Positions 27,816 to 36,674 of a stretch of 64,000 bases of DNA are shown here, piece after piece. How positions within the stretch are numbered: position 1 is the first letter of the stretch; each line of letters opens with the position of its first letter. Source of the DNA: Enorma burkinafasonensis (GTDB lineage: Bacteria > Actinomycetota > Coriobacteriia > Coriobacteriales > Coriobacteriaceae). The stretch is taken from positions 62,001-126,000 of the forward strand of contig NZ_LR597505.1 in NCBI RefSeq assembly GCF_902150035.1, given 5' to 3'. Under the pieces are notes generated by a model. It was not told where the DNA came from, ran no database searches, and was given only the letters and a program-made list of their open reading frames with translations. The position numbers and the translations under genes are program-made.

Positions 27816-29777
27816 ATGCTGGACATCAAGCGGGCGCTCGCCGCCCTGAACGTTCCCGAGCGGACCGAGACCTTCCCGCTCGCGACACCCTGGGGAGCCG
27901 AGCTCTCGGCACGGCTCGCGCGCGACCCCGCAACGGTCCCGCTCCCCGAGCATCCCCGGCCCACGCTCGCGCGCGACCGCTTCACGGTGCTCAACGGCCA
28001 CTGGGACTACGCCATCGTCCCCATCCCCGGCATGCGGGACGCCGCGCCGCTCGATGCGGAGCGCGCGCTCGAGACCCTGCGCGCCGCCCCGATACCCGCC
28101 GCCTTCGACGGCCAGATCACGGTCCCCTTTTCGCCCGAGACCGCCCTTTCCGGCGCGGGCCGCACGGTGGGGCCCTCCGAGCTGCTCTGGTACCGCCGCA
28201 CCGTGGGTGCACCGGAGCGAGAGCCGGGCGAGCGGCTGGTCCTACACTTCGATGCCGTCGACTGGGCGTGCGCGCTCAGGGTGAACGGGCGGCTCGCCGC
28301 GACGCACGTGGGCGGCTACCTCCCCTTCGACATCGACATCACCCCGTATGCGGACGAGGGGGAGGGCGGCGCGCTCGAGCTCGTGCTCGGCGTCTACGAC
28401 CCCTCCGATGCGGGCGTGCAGCCGCGCGGCAAGCAGCGGCTCGAGCCGGGCGGCATCTGGTACACCGCGCAGAGCGGCATCTGGCAGACGGCATGGCTCG
28501 AGGTCACAGGTGCCGCCTACATCGGCGGGCTCGCCCTGAACGGCGCGGCCGACGGCACGCTCGAGGTCGAGGCGACGGTGCGCGACCCCGCGGGCCTGCT
28601 GCCGGCCGATACCGTTCTCGAGATCGTGGCCGAGGGCGCCGGCGATGCGCCCTTCCGCGCCGCCATCCCCCTCGACGCGCCCGCGGCCGGGGCAGACGGC
28701 GCGCACCTCGTCCATGCGCGCGTCAAGGTCGGAAGCCCCCGGCTCTGGAGCCCGGACGACCCCTATCTGCACGAGGTGGCCGCGACGCTTTCCGCGGGCG
28801 GTCACGCGGTCGATACGGCCCGCTCCTACTGCGCCTTCCGCACCGTCGAGATTGCGCGCGACCGGGCGGGCACCCCGCGGATGCATCTCAACGGCGAGCC
28901 CGTCTTCCTCAAGGGCGTGCTCGACCAGGGCTACTGGCCCGAGAGCCTCATGACCGCGCCCGCCGACGAGGCCCTCGTCCACGATATCGAGGCCATGCGC
29001 GCCGCCGGCTTCACCATGATGCGCAAGCACCTCAAGGTGGAGAGCGCCCGGTGGTACCACCACTGCGACCGCCTGGGGATGCTCGTCTGGCAGGACGCGG
29101 TCCAGGGCGCGGGCTCCTACGACCCCTTCTTCACGAGCAAGCTCCCCACCGCCTTCAAGCCCAGCTGGGGCATGCTGCGCGACGACACGCCGCGGGGGCG
29201 CGCCGCGCTCTCGGGCGATGACGAGGCGTACCGCGCGGAGTGGCTGGCCACCTGCGAGGGCATGGTGCGCCTGCTGAAGGGCCATCCCTCCATCGTTACC
29301 TGGGTGCTCTTCAACGAGGGCTTCGGGCAGTTCGACGCCTGCGCCGTGACCGAGCGCATCCACGCGCTCGACCCGAGCCGCCCCATCGACGCCGTGAGCG
29401 GCTGGTACGACCAGCACTGCGGCGACTACCTCTCGCACCACAACTACTTCAGGCCGCTTGCGGTCTGCCGCGACCGGGGCAGGCTCTCCGGCTACGCCGC
29501 GGCGCGCGGGTACCGCGCCTACGTGATATCGGAGTTCGGCGGGTGGTCGCAGCCCATCTGGGGCCACACGCTCACCTCAAGCGTCTACGGCTACGGCAAC
29601 TTCGGCACCGTCGGGGAATGGCGCGCGTTCGTGCGGGGGCTCCTCGGCCAGGCGGACGCGCTCGGGGCCCGGGGCCTTGCGGGCTACGTCTACACGCAGC
29701 TCTCGGATGTGGAGGACGAGCTCAACGGCATCCTCACCTACGACCGGCGCGTGAACAAGCTCGCGGACGGGTCGTAG
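27816..29777 (+). CDS. Glycoside hydrolase family 2 enzyme
   Basis: The 653-residue protein has the GH2 layout: an N-terminal sugar-binding jelly roll (VLNGHWDYAIVPIP; LLWYRRTV; DWACALRVNGRLAATHVGGYLPFDIDIT split across residues), an immunoglobulin-like domain, and a C-terminal TIM barrel. The acid/base glutamate is in VLFNEGFGQ and the nucleophile in VISEFGGWS. It has no signal peptide, so it works in the cytoplasm on an imported sugar. Whether it is a beta-galactosidase, glucuronidase or mannosidase cannot be told. AAGGGGG precedes the ATG at 27816; upstream codons in the same frame are not supported. No sugar transporter is adjacent. Confidence 0.88.
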   Translation: MLDIKRALAALNVPERTETFPLATPWGAELSARLARDPATVPLPEHPRPTLARDRFTVLNGHWDYAIVPIPGMRDAAPLDAERALETLRAAPIPAAFDGQITVPFSPETALSGAGRTVGPSELLWYRRTVGAPEREPGERLVLHFDAVDWACALRVNGRLAATHVGGYLPFDIDITPYADEGEGGALELVLGVYDPSDAGVQPRGKQRLEPGGIWYTAQSGIWQTAWLEVTGAAYIGGLALNGAADGTLEVEATVRDPAGLLPADTVLEIVAEGAGDAPFRAAIPLDAPAAGADGAHLVHARVKVGSPRLWSPDDPYLHEVAATLSAGGHAVDTARSYCAFRTVEIARDRAGTPRMHLNGEPVFLKGVLDQGYWPESLMTAPADEALVHDIEAMRAAGFTMMRKHLKVESARWYHHCDRLGMLVWQDAVQGAGSYDPFFTSKLPTAFKPSWGMLRDDTPRGRAALSGDDEAYRAEWLATCEGMVRLLKGHPSIVTWVLFNEGFGQFDACAVTERIHALDPSRPIDAVSGWYDQHCGDYLSHHNYFRPLAVCRDRGRLSGYAAARGYRAYVISEFGGWSQPIWGHTLTSSVYGYGNFGTVGEWRAFVRGLLGQADALGARGLAGYVYTQLSDVEDELNGILTYDRRVNKLADGS

Positions 29778-29797
29778 GCGACCGCCGCGCGCGGCGC

Positions 29798-30580
29798 TCA
29801 GCGCCCCCTGAACGGCGGGCGGCGACGCACGCTCACGCGCTCCCAGGGGACGAGCGCGAGCGCCACGCCGAGCACGGAGATCACGATGAGGGCGACGCCC
29901 GCGAGGTTCGACGCGGCCATGACGTGCACGCCCACGCCGATGCCCGCCCACGCGACCACAAGGCCGAACACGACGTCGTCGAAGAGCCGGCGCGCCAGGA
30001 AGGATGCGAGCACGAACACGATGAGCACGGCGAACGTGGTCACCGCGGGCACCGGGCCCGTGTCAGCCGTGACGGTGCGCGTGAGCACATGCGCGATGTT
30101 CGCCACCGCGGCGATGGAGAGCCACGAGGCGTAGAGCGAGAGCGGCGTCCAGTCCCACCGAGCGTTCGAGCGCTTGCGCGTGACCACGTAGAGCGCCACC
30201 ACGACCGCGAGCAGCACCACGATCACCGGTACCGTGAGGGCGAAGACGCGCAGGTGCCACAGGATGAGCCATGCGATGTTGAGGGCACACGACAGCGCGA
30301 AGAGCGCTGCCTCCGCGCCCACCGGCAGCACCGAGAGCCGCCGCGCATGCCGGCGGTCGCGCGCGAGGCGCACCGCCCAGACCGCGAGCCCCAGATAGAT
30401 GACCGCCCAGATCGTGAAGACGTAGCCGGCGGGCGCGAACCAGGCGAAAACCTCGCCCGACACGTCGGCGGCCGTCACGCCGTTCAAGCGCAGGATCTCG
30501 GTGAGCGCGTTGACCGCGACCATGGCCGCGAAGCTCACGCCGACGACGATCGTCTCGATATCGAGAGGTTTCTTCTCCAT
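29798..30580 (-). CDS. TspO/MBR-related membrane protein
   Basis: The 260-residue protein has about eight hydrophobic segments and the pattern FAPAGYVFTIWAVIYLGLAVWAV, similar to the longer tryptophan-rich sensory protein relatives. The true TspO family binds tetrapyrroles and is about 160 residues, so this is a distant, extended member; the function is unknown. AAGGGA lies five bases before the ATG at 30580. It is a single gene between the convergent GH2 gene and the MFS exporter. Confidence 0.7.
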   Translation of the reverse strand: MEKKPLDIETIVVGVSFAAMVAVNALTEILRLNGVTAADVSGEVFAWFAPAGYVFTIWAVIYLGLAVWAVRLARDRRHARRLSVLPVGAEAALFALSCALNIAWLILWHLRVFALTVPVIVVLLAVVVALYVVTRKRSNARWDWTPLSLYASWLSIAAVANIAHVLTRTVTADTGPVPAVTTFAVLIVFVLASFLARRLFDDVVFGLVVAWAGIGVGVHVMAASNLAGVALIVISVLGVALALVPWERVSVRRRPPFRGR

Positions 30581-30753
30581 AGGGGTCCCTTCGCCAGGAG
30601 CCGCGAACGCCTTGGTTCCAGTATTCCCCAGCCGGGGCGCCAGGCGGGCTCGGCGGGCGCGGGTGCCCCGAACGGGGCGTTTCGCACGGTGCACGGTCGA
30701 CGGGTGCCGGCGGGACCTGCCTGCCGACACCCGCCGCGCGCACGCGGACCCGG

Positions 30754-32439
30754 TTACGCCCTGCTCCCCGCGGCACGCTCCCCGCCGTGTCCCTCGGCCT
30801 TGGAGGTCACCTTGATCGCCGGGGTCGTCGCCAGGCCCAGAAGCACGATCGCCGCGCCCACCGCGTAGGCGATGCGCGTCGACTCGAAGCGCGCCTCGGC
30901 ATCGATGCGCACGAGCTCGCGGCGCTCGGCCTCCGTCATGGGGATACCCGCGATCTGCGTGGCGAACTCGCGGTCGCTGCCCAGATCGACGTTCACGCGT
31001 TCCAGCTCGGCGCGGACGCCCTCGGAGATGGCATCGCTTTCCGCCGCGCGCGTGCGCACGCCGTTCGTGATCCCGAACAGGAGGATGGCGCCCAGAAGCG
31101 CCACGCCGATGGCCTGGCCGACGTTGCGCATGGTGCTCTGGATGCCGCCGGACTGCGAGGCGTCGCGCTCGTTCACGGCGAGGGCGACGATGTTGCTCGC
31201 ATGTGAGGACACGGTGCCGGCACCCACGCCCGCGGTGAAGGCGCCCAGGTAGACGCCGGCGGCGCTACACCCGTCGATCGTGACGGAGAAGGCCATGATG
31301 CCGAGGGCGGCCGCCATCGCCAGGTAGCCCACCTGGATGACGTGGCGCGGGTTGGCATGCGGCAGGAGCTTGGGGATTCCGAGCGCGCAGGCGAAGGTGG
31401 GAACGCCCGTCACGATGGAGATCACGCCCACGTCGACCGGCGACCATCCGGCGACGAGCTGCAGGTAGGGCGCCATGAGAATGGACTGCGCGCCCATGAA
31501 GAAGAACGCGAGCGCGTTGGCGACGAGCCCGGCGCGCACCTGCGGCGTGGTGAGGAACGAACGCGGCAGGAGCGCGATGCCGTGCGCGCGCTCCACGCCC
31601 TGCTCGACCTTGACGAGCACGCCGAGCACCACGATACCGACAAGCGCCATCGGCAGCGCCGGCGAGATGCCGAGCACGGTGAACGGGCAGGTCTCGAGCG
31701 GCTCGATCAGCCCCCACGTGGAGACGTTCGAAAGGCCCATGAGCATGAGGAAGAGGCCTGCCGCCGCGAGCGCCACGCCCGCGCCGTCGAAGTGCAGGTG
31801 TCCATCGGGCTGCGCGATGGCGGGCAGGCACAGCGAGAGGATGAGCACCATGACGAAGTAGACCGAGAGGATCGCGAAGGTGATGCGCATGCCACCCGTC
31901 TCCATGACGACGCCGAGCATGAGCGGCAGCACGGCCGAGAGCCCGGAGGCGGCGCCGATGCAACCGAATGCCACCATGCGGTTGGCGCCGCGGTACATCA
32001 TGGGGATGAGCCCCAGGACCGAGGGGATCATGAAGCTCGCGCCGAAGCCCACGAGCACGCGGCCCACCCAGATGAAGACCGTCATGTTGGGGGCGAAGGC
32101 GAGCGCCATCTCGCCGGCGGCGCACAGGAGCGTGCCGATGCGGAAGCTCTTCTTCCACCCGATGATGGTACCCACGAGGCCTCCCGCGATCATGAACGCG
32201 CCGCCCACGAGCGGGTAGACCATGTTCGCGAGCTGGATCTCCTGCGTGGTGGCGCCGAGCTCGTGGGTGAGCGCCGCGGTGGCGAGCGAGAGGGCGCCGT
32301 TGTCGCCGGTGGCGCCCATCTGCGCGAGGATGAGGATGACGATCGGGATGACGAGGAACTTCTCCCGAGTCGCGGGAGCGGCGCCGGCGCTCGCGCCGGC
32401 GGCGGGAGCGACCGTCCCGCCTGTGGATGCGGTGTGCAT
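30754..32439 (-). CDS. MFS transporter, 14-helix DHA2 type
   Basis: The 561-residue protein has about 14 membrane segments, an early GxxGDNGALSLATAAL region, the motif VGTIIGWKKSFRIG between helices 2 and 3, and IWVGRVLVGFGASFMIPSV matching the DHA2 drug/proton antiporter pattern. A large loop (about residues 465-525) lies before the last helix. It lies 88 bases downstream of the bile salt hydrolase on the same strand, so it may export or import bile acids; that link is inference. AAAGGGG is five bases before the ATG. Confidence 0.87.
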   Translation of the reverse strand: MHTASTGGTVAPAAGASAGAAPATREKFLVIPIVILILAQMGATGDNGALSLATAALTHELGATTQEIQLANMVYPLVGGAFMIAGGLVGTIIGWKKSFRIGTLLCAAGEMALAFAPNMTVFIWVGRVLVGFGASFMIPSVLGLIPMMYRGANRMVAFGCIGAASGLSAVLPLMLGVVMETGGMRITFAILSVYFVMVLILSLCLPAIAQPDGHLHFDGAGVALAAAGLFLMLMGLSNVSTWGLIEPLETCPFTVLGISPALPMALVGIVVLGVLVKVEQGVERAHGIALLPRSFLTTPQVRAGLVANALAFFFMGAQSILMAPYLQLVAGWSPVDVGVISIVTGVPTFACALGIPKLLPHANPRHVIQVGYLAMAAALGIMAFSVTIDGCSAAGVYLGAFTAGVGAGTVSSHASNIVALAVNERDASQSGGIQSTMRNVGQAIGVALLGAILLFGITNGVRTRAAESDAISEGVRAELERVNVDLGSDREFATQIAGIPMTEAERRELVRIDAEARFESTRIAYAVGAAIVLLGLATTPAIKVTSKAEGHGGERAAGSRA

Positions 32440-32527
32440 GAGTGCCCCTTTCAGGCAGCGGATTGTGCAATCGGGTTGGTAGATGCCGGCAGGCGGACGC
32501 GGGCCCGCCCGCCGGCGCGCGGCTCCG

Positions 32528-33499
32528 CTAGGCGGCGGCCTCCATCACGAAGGGCTCGTTCCCGCTCAGGTCGCACGACGAGAGCGGATAGGCCCTGATC
32601 GTCGGGTCGTCGTAGGTCGCGTGGTAGTACGTGAGGGTCGCCGCCGAGAAGCAGCTCGTGTAGAGCGTGACCTCCTCGGAGCCGTCGGCCATGGCGGCGC
32701 AGCCCATCGGCACGCCCACCGAGCCGAGCGTGCGGAACAGGCGCGTGACGTTATCGGCCTCGGAGCCCTGGACCGGGTAGTGACCGTTCACGAACGCCGC
32801 CTTGACGAAGCGCGCGGGGCCGCTGTAGTCGCCGGGCATGCCGTGCAGACCCATGCCGGACCCGAACGGCGCGAGCTCGGCCGCGCCCCACGCCGCCTTG
32901 CTCGGGGTGTCGCCCGAAAGGACGAGGTAGTTCCTCAGGTTCTGGCGGTGCCAGCCGAAATCGGGCTCGTTGGTGAGGACGTCGACGTCATCCTCCCAGA
33001 CCTTGAGGCCGCCCTCGAGGCACTCGACCACGATGCTGCCCGTCGCGTCGCCGACGATCCAGTGCAGGTTGGCCACCGGGAGCTGCTCGTTCACCGCCTT
33101 CGCGACGACGGTCACCCGCCCGAGCGCGGCGCGCGCCTCATCGACGCTCGCGAAGTTGCGGGCGACCCAAAAGGGGAACTCGTATGCCGCGACGTTGACG
33201 GCGCCCTCCGCGGGGGCGGCGGCGTAGCGGGCGCTCTGGGGGAAGTTGAGTCCGGCGACCGCGAGGCCGGCGTCGTTGCCGCAGTCGAAGTACAGAGGCA
33301 CGCCGCCCACCACGATGCCCATGCCGATGACCGTATGGCCGGCGCCGGCGGCGAGGTCACTTGCCCGCTCGAAGGCCGGCGGGACCTCAGCCGCAGAGGG
33401 CGTCACCACCACGCGCTCACCGTATCCCTGGGTCCAATCGAGGTTGCGGCCGAAGAACATGTTCCCCGCCGCATCGGTGAAGCGGATACCCGTACACAT
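32528..33499 (-). CDS. bsh: Bile salt hydrolase (choloylglycine hydrolase)
   Basis: The enzyme removes glycine or taurine from conjugated bile acids. The 323-residue length matches the family (about 325). The catalytic cysteine is residue 2 (MCTGIRF), exposed when Met1 is removed, with R18 and D21 (FFGRNLDWTQ), an asparagine in AGLNFP, one in LTNEPDF, and an arginine in PARFVKAAF, all expected active-site positions. I start at 33499 because the cysteine must be N-terminal and AAAGGGG lies seven bases upstream. It heads a probable operon with the MFS gene. It supports a gut habitat. Penicillin V acylase activity is the alternative. Confidence 0.9.
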   Translation of the reverse strand: MCTGIRFTDAAGNMFFGRNLDWTQGYGERVVVTPSAAEVPPAFERASDLAAGAGHTVIGMGIVVGGVPLYFDCGNDAGLAVAGLNFPQSARYAAAPAEGAVNVAAYEFPFWVARNFASVDEARAALGRVTVVAKAVNEQLPVANLHWIVGDATGSIVVECLEGGLKVWEDDVDVLTNEPDFGWHRQNLRNYLVLSGDTPSKAAWGAAELAPFGSGMGLHGMPGDYSGPARFVKAAFVNGHYPVQGSEADNVTRLFRTLGSVGVPMGCAAMADGSEEVTLYTSCFSAATLTYYHATYDDPTIRAYPLSSCDLSGNEPFVMEAAA

Positions 33500-33664
33500 G
33501 AGGCAGCCCCTTTCCACCCGCGCGATCGCACGCGGGCATGCTGGAAGTAGATACCGTTCTCGTACCCCATCCAACGCCGCAAACCCTGAAGGCGGACTTA
33601 ACATTCCTTACGAAGGGGCGACGGCGGCTGCCGCGGTGCCCCTTCCCGCCGCGCTCCGCACGGG

Positions 33665-33694
33665 TTGCCCTTCCCGCCTCGCTACCGGCATAAT
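33665..33694 (+). promoter_or_regulatory. Candidate promoter for DUF218 gene
   Basis: TTGCCC (33665-33670) and CATAAT (33689-33694) are 18 bases apart, about 30 bases before the GTG at 33725. Motif match only. Confidence 0.35.
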
Positions 33695-33724
33695 CTCGGT
33701 AGGCCCTAAGGGAGGAGGTCCATC

Positions 33725-34462
33725 GTGGAGGCCGTGACGCTTGCCACAGGTATCGCGCTCGCCGCCTACGGGCTCGCCATCTTCCGGCCGCGCTCGGGGT
33801 CGTCTTGCCATGTCGGCTGGCTGGCGGCAGGCGCGCTCCTCGGGCTGGCGGGCGCCGCCGCGCTCATGTTGCCCCATGCACGCGCGCTCAGCGCACTCGC
33901 GACCGTCCTCGGCACCATCGCCGCGCTCGCCCTCGGTACGGCCGCGGTGCTCGGAGCCCGCATCATGGCGGAGGCGCGCACGGTGCCGCCGGCAGGCCTC
34001 CCCTGCATCATCGTGCTCGGCGCCCACGTGCACCCGGACGGCACGCCCTCGCGCGCCCTGCGCCAGCGTCTCGAGGCGGCGCGCGCCTACCTTGACGCGA
34101 ACCCCGCCACGGTCGCGGTCGTCTCGGGCGGACAGGGCCCGGACGAGACCTCCACCGAGGCCGACGCCATGGCGGCATGGCTCATCGCGCACGGCATCCG
34201 CCCGGGACGTATCCTGCGCGAGGACCGCTCAACCACCACGGCCGAGAACCTCCGCTACGCCCGGCGGCTCCTGGGCGGCACCGAGCCGGTGGGTATCGTC
34301 ACCAACGACTTCCACCTCTGGCGGGCGCTGCGCATCGCGCACCGGGCGGGCCTCGCGGGCGCCCGCGGCATCCCCGCGCCCTCGACCCGGCTCTACCTGC
34401 CCAACAACCTCATGCGCGAGTGCCTCGCGGTGTGCAAGAACCTGCTCGCCAAGACGATGTGA
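33725..34462 (+). CDS. YdcF/SanA-like DUF218 membrane protein
   Basis: The 245-residue protein has two or three N-terminal membrane segments (residues 1-85), then a DUF218 domain: IIVLGAHVHPDGTPSRALRQRLEAA, VAVVSGGQGPDETSTEADAMAAWL, LREDRSTTTAENLRYA and IVTNDFHLWRAL. Family members act in envelope functions such as vancomycin sensitivity or lipid carrier recycling, but biochemistry is limited. It starts with GTG at 33725; GGAGGAGG six bases upstream decides this. It is convergent with the next small gene. Confidence 0.87.
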   Translation: MEAVTLATGIALAAYGLAIFRPRSGSSCHVGWLAAGALLGLAGAAALMLPHARALSALATVLGTIAALALGTAAVLGARIMAEARTVPPAGLPCIIVLGAHVHPDGTPSRALRQRLEAARAYLDANPATVAVVSGGQGPDETSTEADAMAAWLIAHGIRPGRILREDRSTTTAENLRYARRLLGGTEPVGIVTNDFHLWRALRIAHRAGLAGARGIPAPSTRLYLPNNLMRECLAVCKNLLAKTM

Positions 34463-34463
34463 C

Positions 34464-34515
34464 GCGCGCCGCTAGCGTCAGCGCGCCGCTAGCGCCAGCG
34501 CGCCGCCGACGCTAG
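34464..34515. repeat. 17-bp tandem repeats at a convergent gene junction
   Basis: Two 17-base units GCGCGCCGCTAGCGTCA and GCGCGCCGCTAGCGCCA plus a degenerate third follow the DUF218 stop and run into the end of the convergent gene. CTAGCGTC (34472-34479) is inverted as GACGCTAG (34508-34515), so the tract can fold and may act as a bidirectional terminator. Confidence 0.55.
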
Positions 34516-34796
34516 CGCCTCGCCGCCAGCTCCTTGATGCGCTCGAACTGGCGCATCAGGTAGTCGTAGTTCTCGCGCCGGTGCGGCAGCGTGCAGCGGC
34601 TGCAGTCCTTGATGTCATGGTTCTCGCCCACGTAGGTGGGATTGCCCCCGCAGTCGGGACCCAGGGCGTAGAGCGGGCAGAAGCAGAACAGGCAGTTGAG
34701 CTCGTCTGCCGGCATGTCGTGGCATGGGTAGAACTCGCAGGAGCTGTGGTTGAAGAACTTGTAGCGCTCGGTCCGGGGACCCGCTTGCTCGGACAT
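34512..34796 (-). CDS. Cysteine-rich small domain protein
   Basis: The 94-residue protein is one cysteine-rich unit: YKFFNHSSCEFYPCHDMP, LNCLFCFCPLYALGPDCGG and DCSRCTLPH. It has nine or more cysteines plus histidines in the spacing of the Pfam cysteine-rich small domain, which is often fused to or near cobalamin biosynthesis genes in anaerobes. It probably binds zinc or an iron-sulfur cluster. The ATG at 34796 has GGGAGG six bases upstream. The next upstream gene on the same strand encodes a small membrane protein 44 bases away. Confidence 0.75.
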   Translation of the reverse strand: MSEQAGPRTERYKFFNHSSCEFYPCHDMPADELNCLFCFCPLYALGPDCGGNPTYVGENHDIKDCSRCTLPHRRENYDYLMRQFERIKELAARR

Positions 34797-34840
34797 GGGG
34801 AACCTCCCGAAAACATGCGCGCCCAGGTGGGCGCGGAAGA

Positions 34841-35101
34841 TCAGCGCTCGACGCGCCAGGAACCGTCCGCGAGGCCCGCGCGGACGAGATGGACCGCCAT
34901 CACGGCGAACACAATCGTCCCCACGATACCGATCGGGATACCGGCCCGTTGGATGACCATGACGTAGCAGGTGGAAACGGCGAACCAAGCGAGCAGCGCG
35001 GCGCCGGCGAAGCAGATCGCCCGCTTGAGCCAGACGGGCATGCGCGGCGCGGGCTTGGCCTCCCGCGGTGCATCTTCCCGCCGTGTGCGCCCCTTCGCCA
35101 T
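34841..35101 (-). CDS. Small two-helix membrane protein, function unknown
   Basis: The 86-residue protein has a basic N-terminus (MAKGRTRREDAPREAKPAPR), then two membrane segments (AICFAGAALLAWFAVSTCYVMV and IPIGIVGTIVFAVMAVHLV). No family is recognised. GAGGAGG sits five bases before the ATG at 35101. A perfect -10 hexamer (TATAAT, minus strand, 35133-35138) lies 31 bases upstream, so the gene and the following cysteine-rich gene probably form one transcript. Confidence 0.7.
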   Translation of the reverse strand: MAKGRTRREDAPREAKPAPRMPVWLKRAICFAGAALLAWFAVSTCYVMVIQRAGIPIGIVGTIVFAVMAVHLVRAGLADGSWRVER

Positions 35102-35132
35102 CCGAACCTCCTCATGTCCGCCTCTCCGCCGC

Positions 35133-35179
35133 ATTATAGAGCAAGCGAGCCCCGCCCGCCGAGACGGCGGACGGGGCTC
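35133..35179 (-). terminator. pepD terminator hairpin merging with the next promoter
   Basis: GAGCCCCGCCCGCC (35147-35160) pairs with the inverted arm ending at 35179 around GAGA, one mismatch. This is 38 bases after the pepD stop. Just beyond on the minus strand is TCTATAATG, whose TATAAT (35133-35138) is a -10 for the small membrane-protein gene; its -35 would overlap the hairpin. Confidence 0.6.
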
Positions 35180-35216
35180 CAAGATCGGGTGCTAAGCTGG
35201 CCGCTCGGCCATGCTC

Positions 35217-36674
35217 CTACGCGGCGAGACGGCGCAGGCAGTCGACGAGCAGCTGGTAGAAGCGTTCGGAGGACGCGAGCTCCATGCACTCGTCGGGCGT
35301 GTGCACGTTCGCGAGCGTGGGGCCGACGGCGATCGCGTCGAGACCGGGCAGCGCCTCGGCGAACAGGCCGCACTCCAGGCCGGCGTGGATCGACTCGATG
35401 CGCAGCTCGGTACCGAAGAGCTCACGGTAGCTCTCCTGGAAGATCTCGCGCACGGGCGAGTGCTCGACGTAGCTCCAGCCGGGGTACTCGTTCTCGAAGG
35501 CCGCGTCGAAGCCGAAGGCGTCGGCGAGGGTCTGCATGCGCTCCTTGACGTCCTCCTGCAGCGAAGTGATCGAAGAGCGCGGCGACATCAGGAACAGGAC
35601 CTGGTCGTCGGAGGTCTGCACGACGCCGATGTTCGAGGAGACCTCGACGAAGCCGTCGGCGGCGACGTTGCGGCGCATCACGCCGTTGGGGGCGAGGCGC
35701 AGCGCGCTGATGAGCGCGTGGGCGGAGGCGTCGTCGATCGCGTCGGCCTCGACGCTGTCGGCGACCTCGATGGTGCAGGTGAAGCCGGGGTCGAAGACCT
35801 CGAGCTCAGCGGTGATCTCGTCGACGACGGCCTGGGCGGTCTCGGCAGCGGCCTGGGCGGCAGCGGCGTCGGCGTAGATGAGGACGGCCGTGCACTCGCG
35901 GTTGATCGCGTTGTCCTTCGTGCCGCCGTTCATGCTCACCAGGCGCGGCTCGCCGGTGCGCATGAGCTTCTCGATGATGCGGGCCATGAGCAGGTCGCCG
36001 TTGCCGCGCTCGAGGTCGATGTCCTGGCCGGAGTGGCCGCCCATGAGGCCCGAGATCTCCATCGTGAGGGTCGAGCCCTTGACGTGCTCGCGGGTCACCG
36101 GGCGCGTGAGCGTGACCACGACGCCGCCGGCGCAGCTCACCGTGGCGACGCCCTCCTCCTCGGAGTCGAGGTTCACCATGATGCGCGCGTCGATCTGCGA
36201 CTTGTCGAGCGTCTCGGCGCCGATGAGGCCGGTCTCCTCGTCCGTGGTGAACACGCACTCGAGCGCCGGATGGACGAGCGAGTCGTCGTCGAGCACCGTC
36301 ATCATGAGGGCGACAGCGATGCCGTTGTCGGCGCCGAGCGTGGTGCCGTTGGCCGTGAGGACGCCGTCGGTCACCACGAGGTCGATGCCGTCGCGCTCGA
36401 AGTCGTGCTCGACGCCGGCGCGCTTGTCGCACACCATGTCGATGTGGCCCTGTAGCATGACCGCCGGGGCACCCTCGGCGCCGGCGCTCGCGGGCTTCTT
36501 GATGATGACGTTGTTGACCTCGTCCTGGTAGACCCAAAGGCCGCGCTCCTTGGCGAACGCGACGAGGAAGTCGCTGATGCCCTTCTCGTTGCCCGACCCG
36601 CGCGGGATGGCGCTGATGTCCTCGAAGAAGTGGTAGAGCTTCTCGGGCTCGTAGCCGGTGATCTTGTAGTCCAT
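35217..36674 (-). CDS. pepD: Aminoacyl-histidine dipeptidase PepD
   Basis: PepD is an M20-family metallopeptidase that cleaves dipeptides such as carnosine. The 485-residue length is typical. Zinc ligands and catalytic residues are visible: H77 and D79 in QGHIDMV, D in GADNGIA, EE in FTTDEETGL, D in NLDSEEEG, and a late histidine in SIHAGLECG. The lid domain contains SGLMGGHSGQDI and NAINRECTAV. It is cytoplasmic. AAGGAGG lies five bases before the ATG. The gene is monocistronic with a terminator at 35147-35179. Confidence 0.95.
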   Translation of the reverse strand: MDYKITGYEPEKLYHFFEDISAIPRGSGNEKGISDFLVAFAKERGLWVYQDEVNNVIIKKPASAGAEGAPAVMLQGHIDMVCDKRAGVEHDFERDGIDLVVTDGVLTANGTTLGADNGIAVALMMTVLDDDSLVHPALECVFTTDEETGLIGAETLDKSQIDARIMVNLDSEEEGVATVSCAGGVVVTLTRPVTREHVKGSTLTMEISGLMGGHSGQDIDLERGNGDLLMARIIEKLMRTGEPRLVSMNGGTKDNAINRECTAVLIYADAAAAQAAAETAQAVVDEITAELEVFDPGFTCTIEVADSVEADAIDDASAHALISALRLAPNGVMRRNVAADGFVEVSSNIGVVQTSDDQVLFLMSPRSSITSLQEDVKERMQTLADAFGFDAAFENEYPGWSYVEHSPVREIFQESYRELFGTELRIESIHAGLECGLFAEALPGLDAIAVGPTLANVHTPDECMELASSERFYQLLVDCLRRLAA

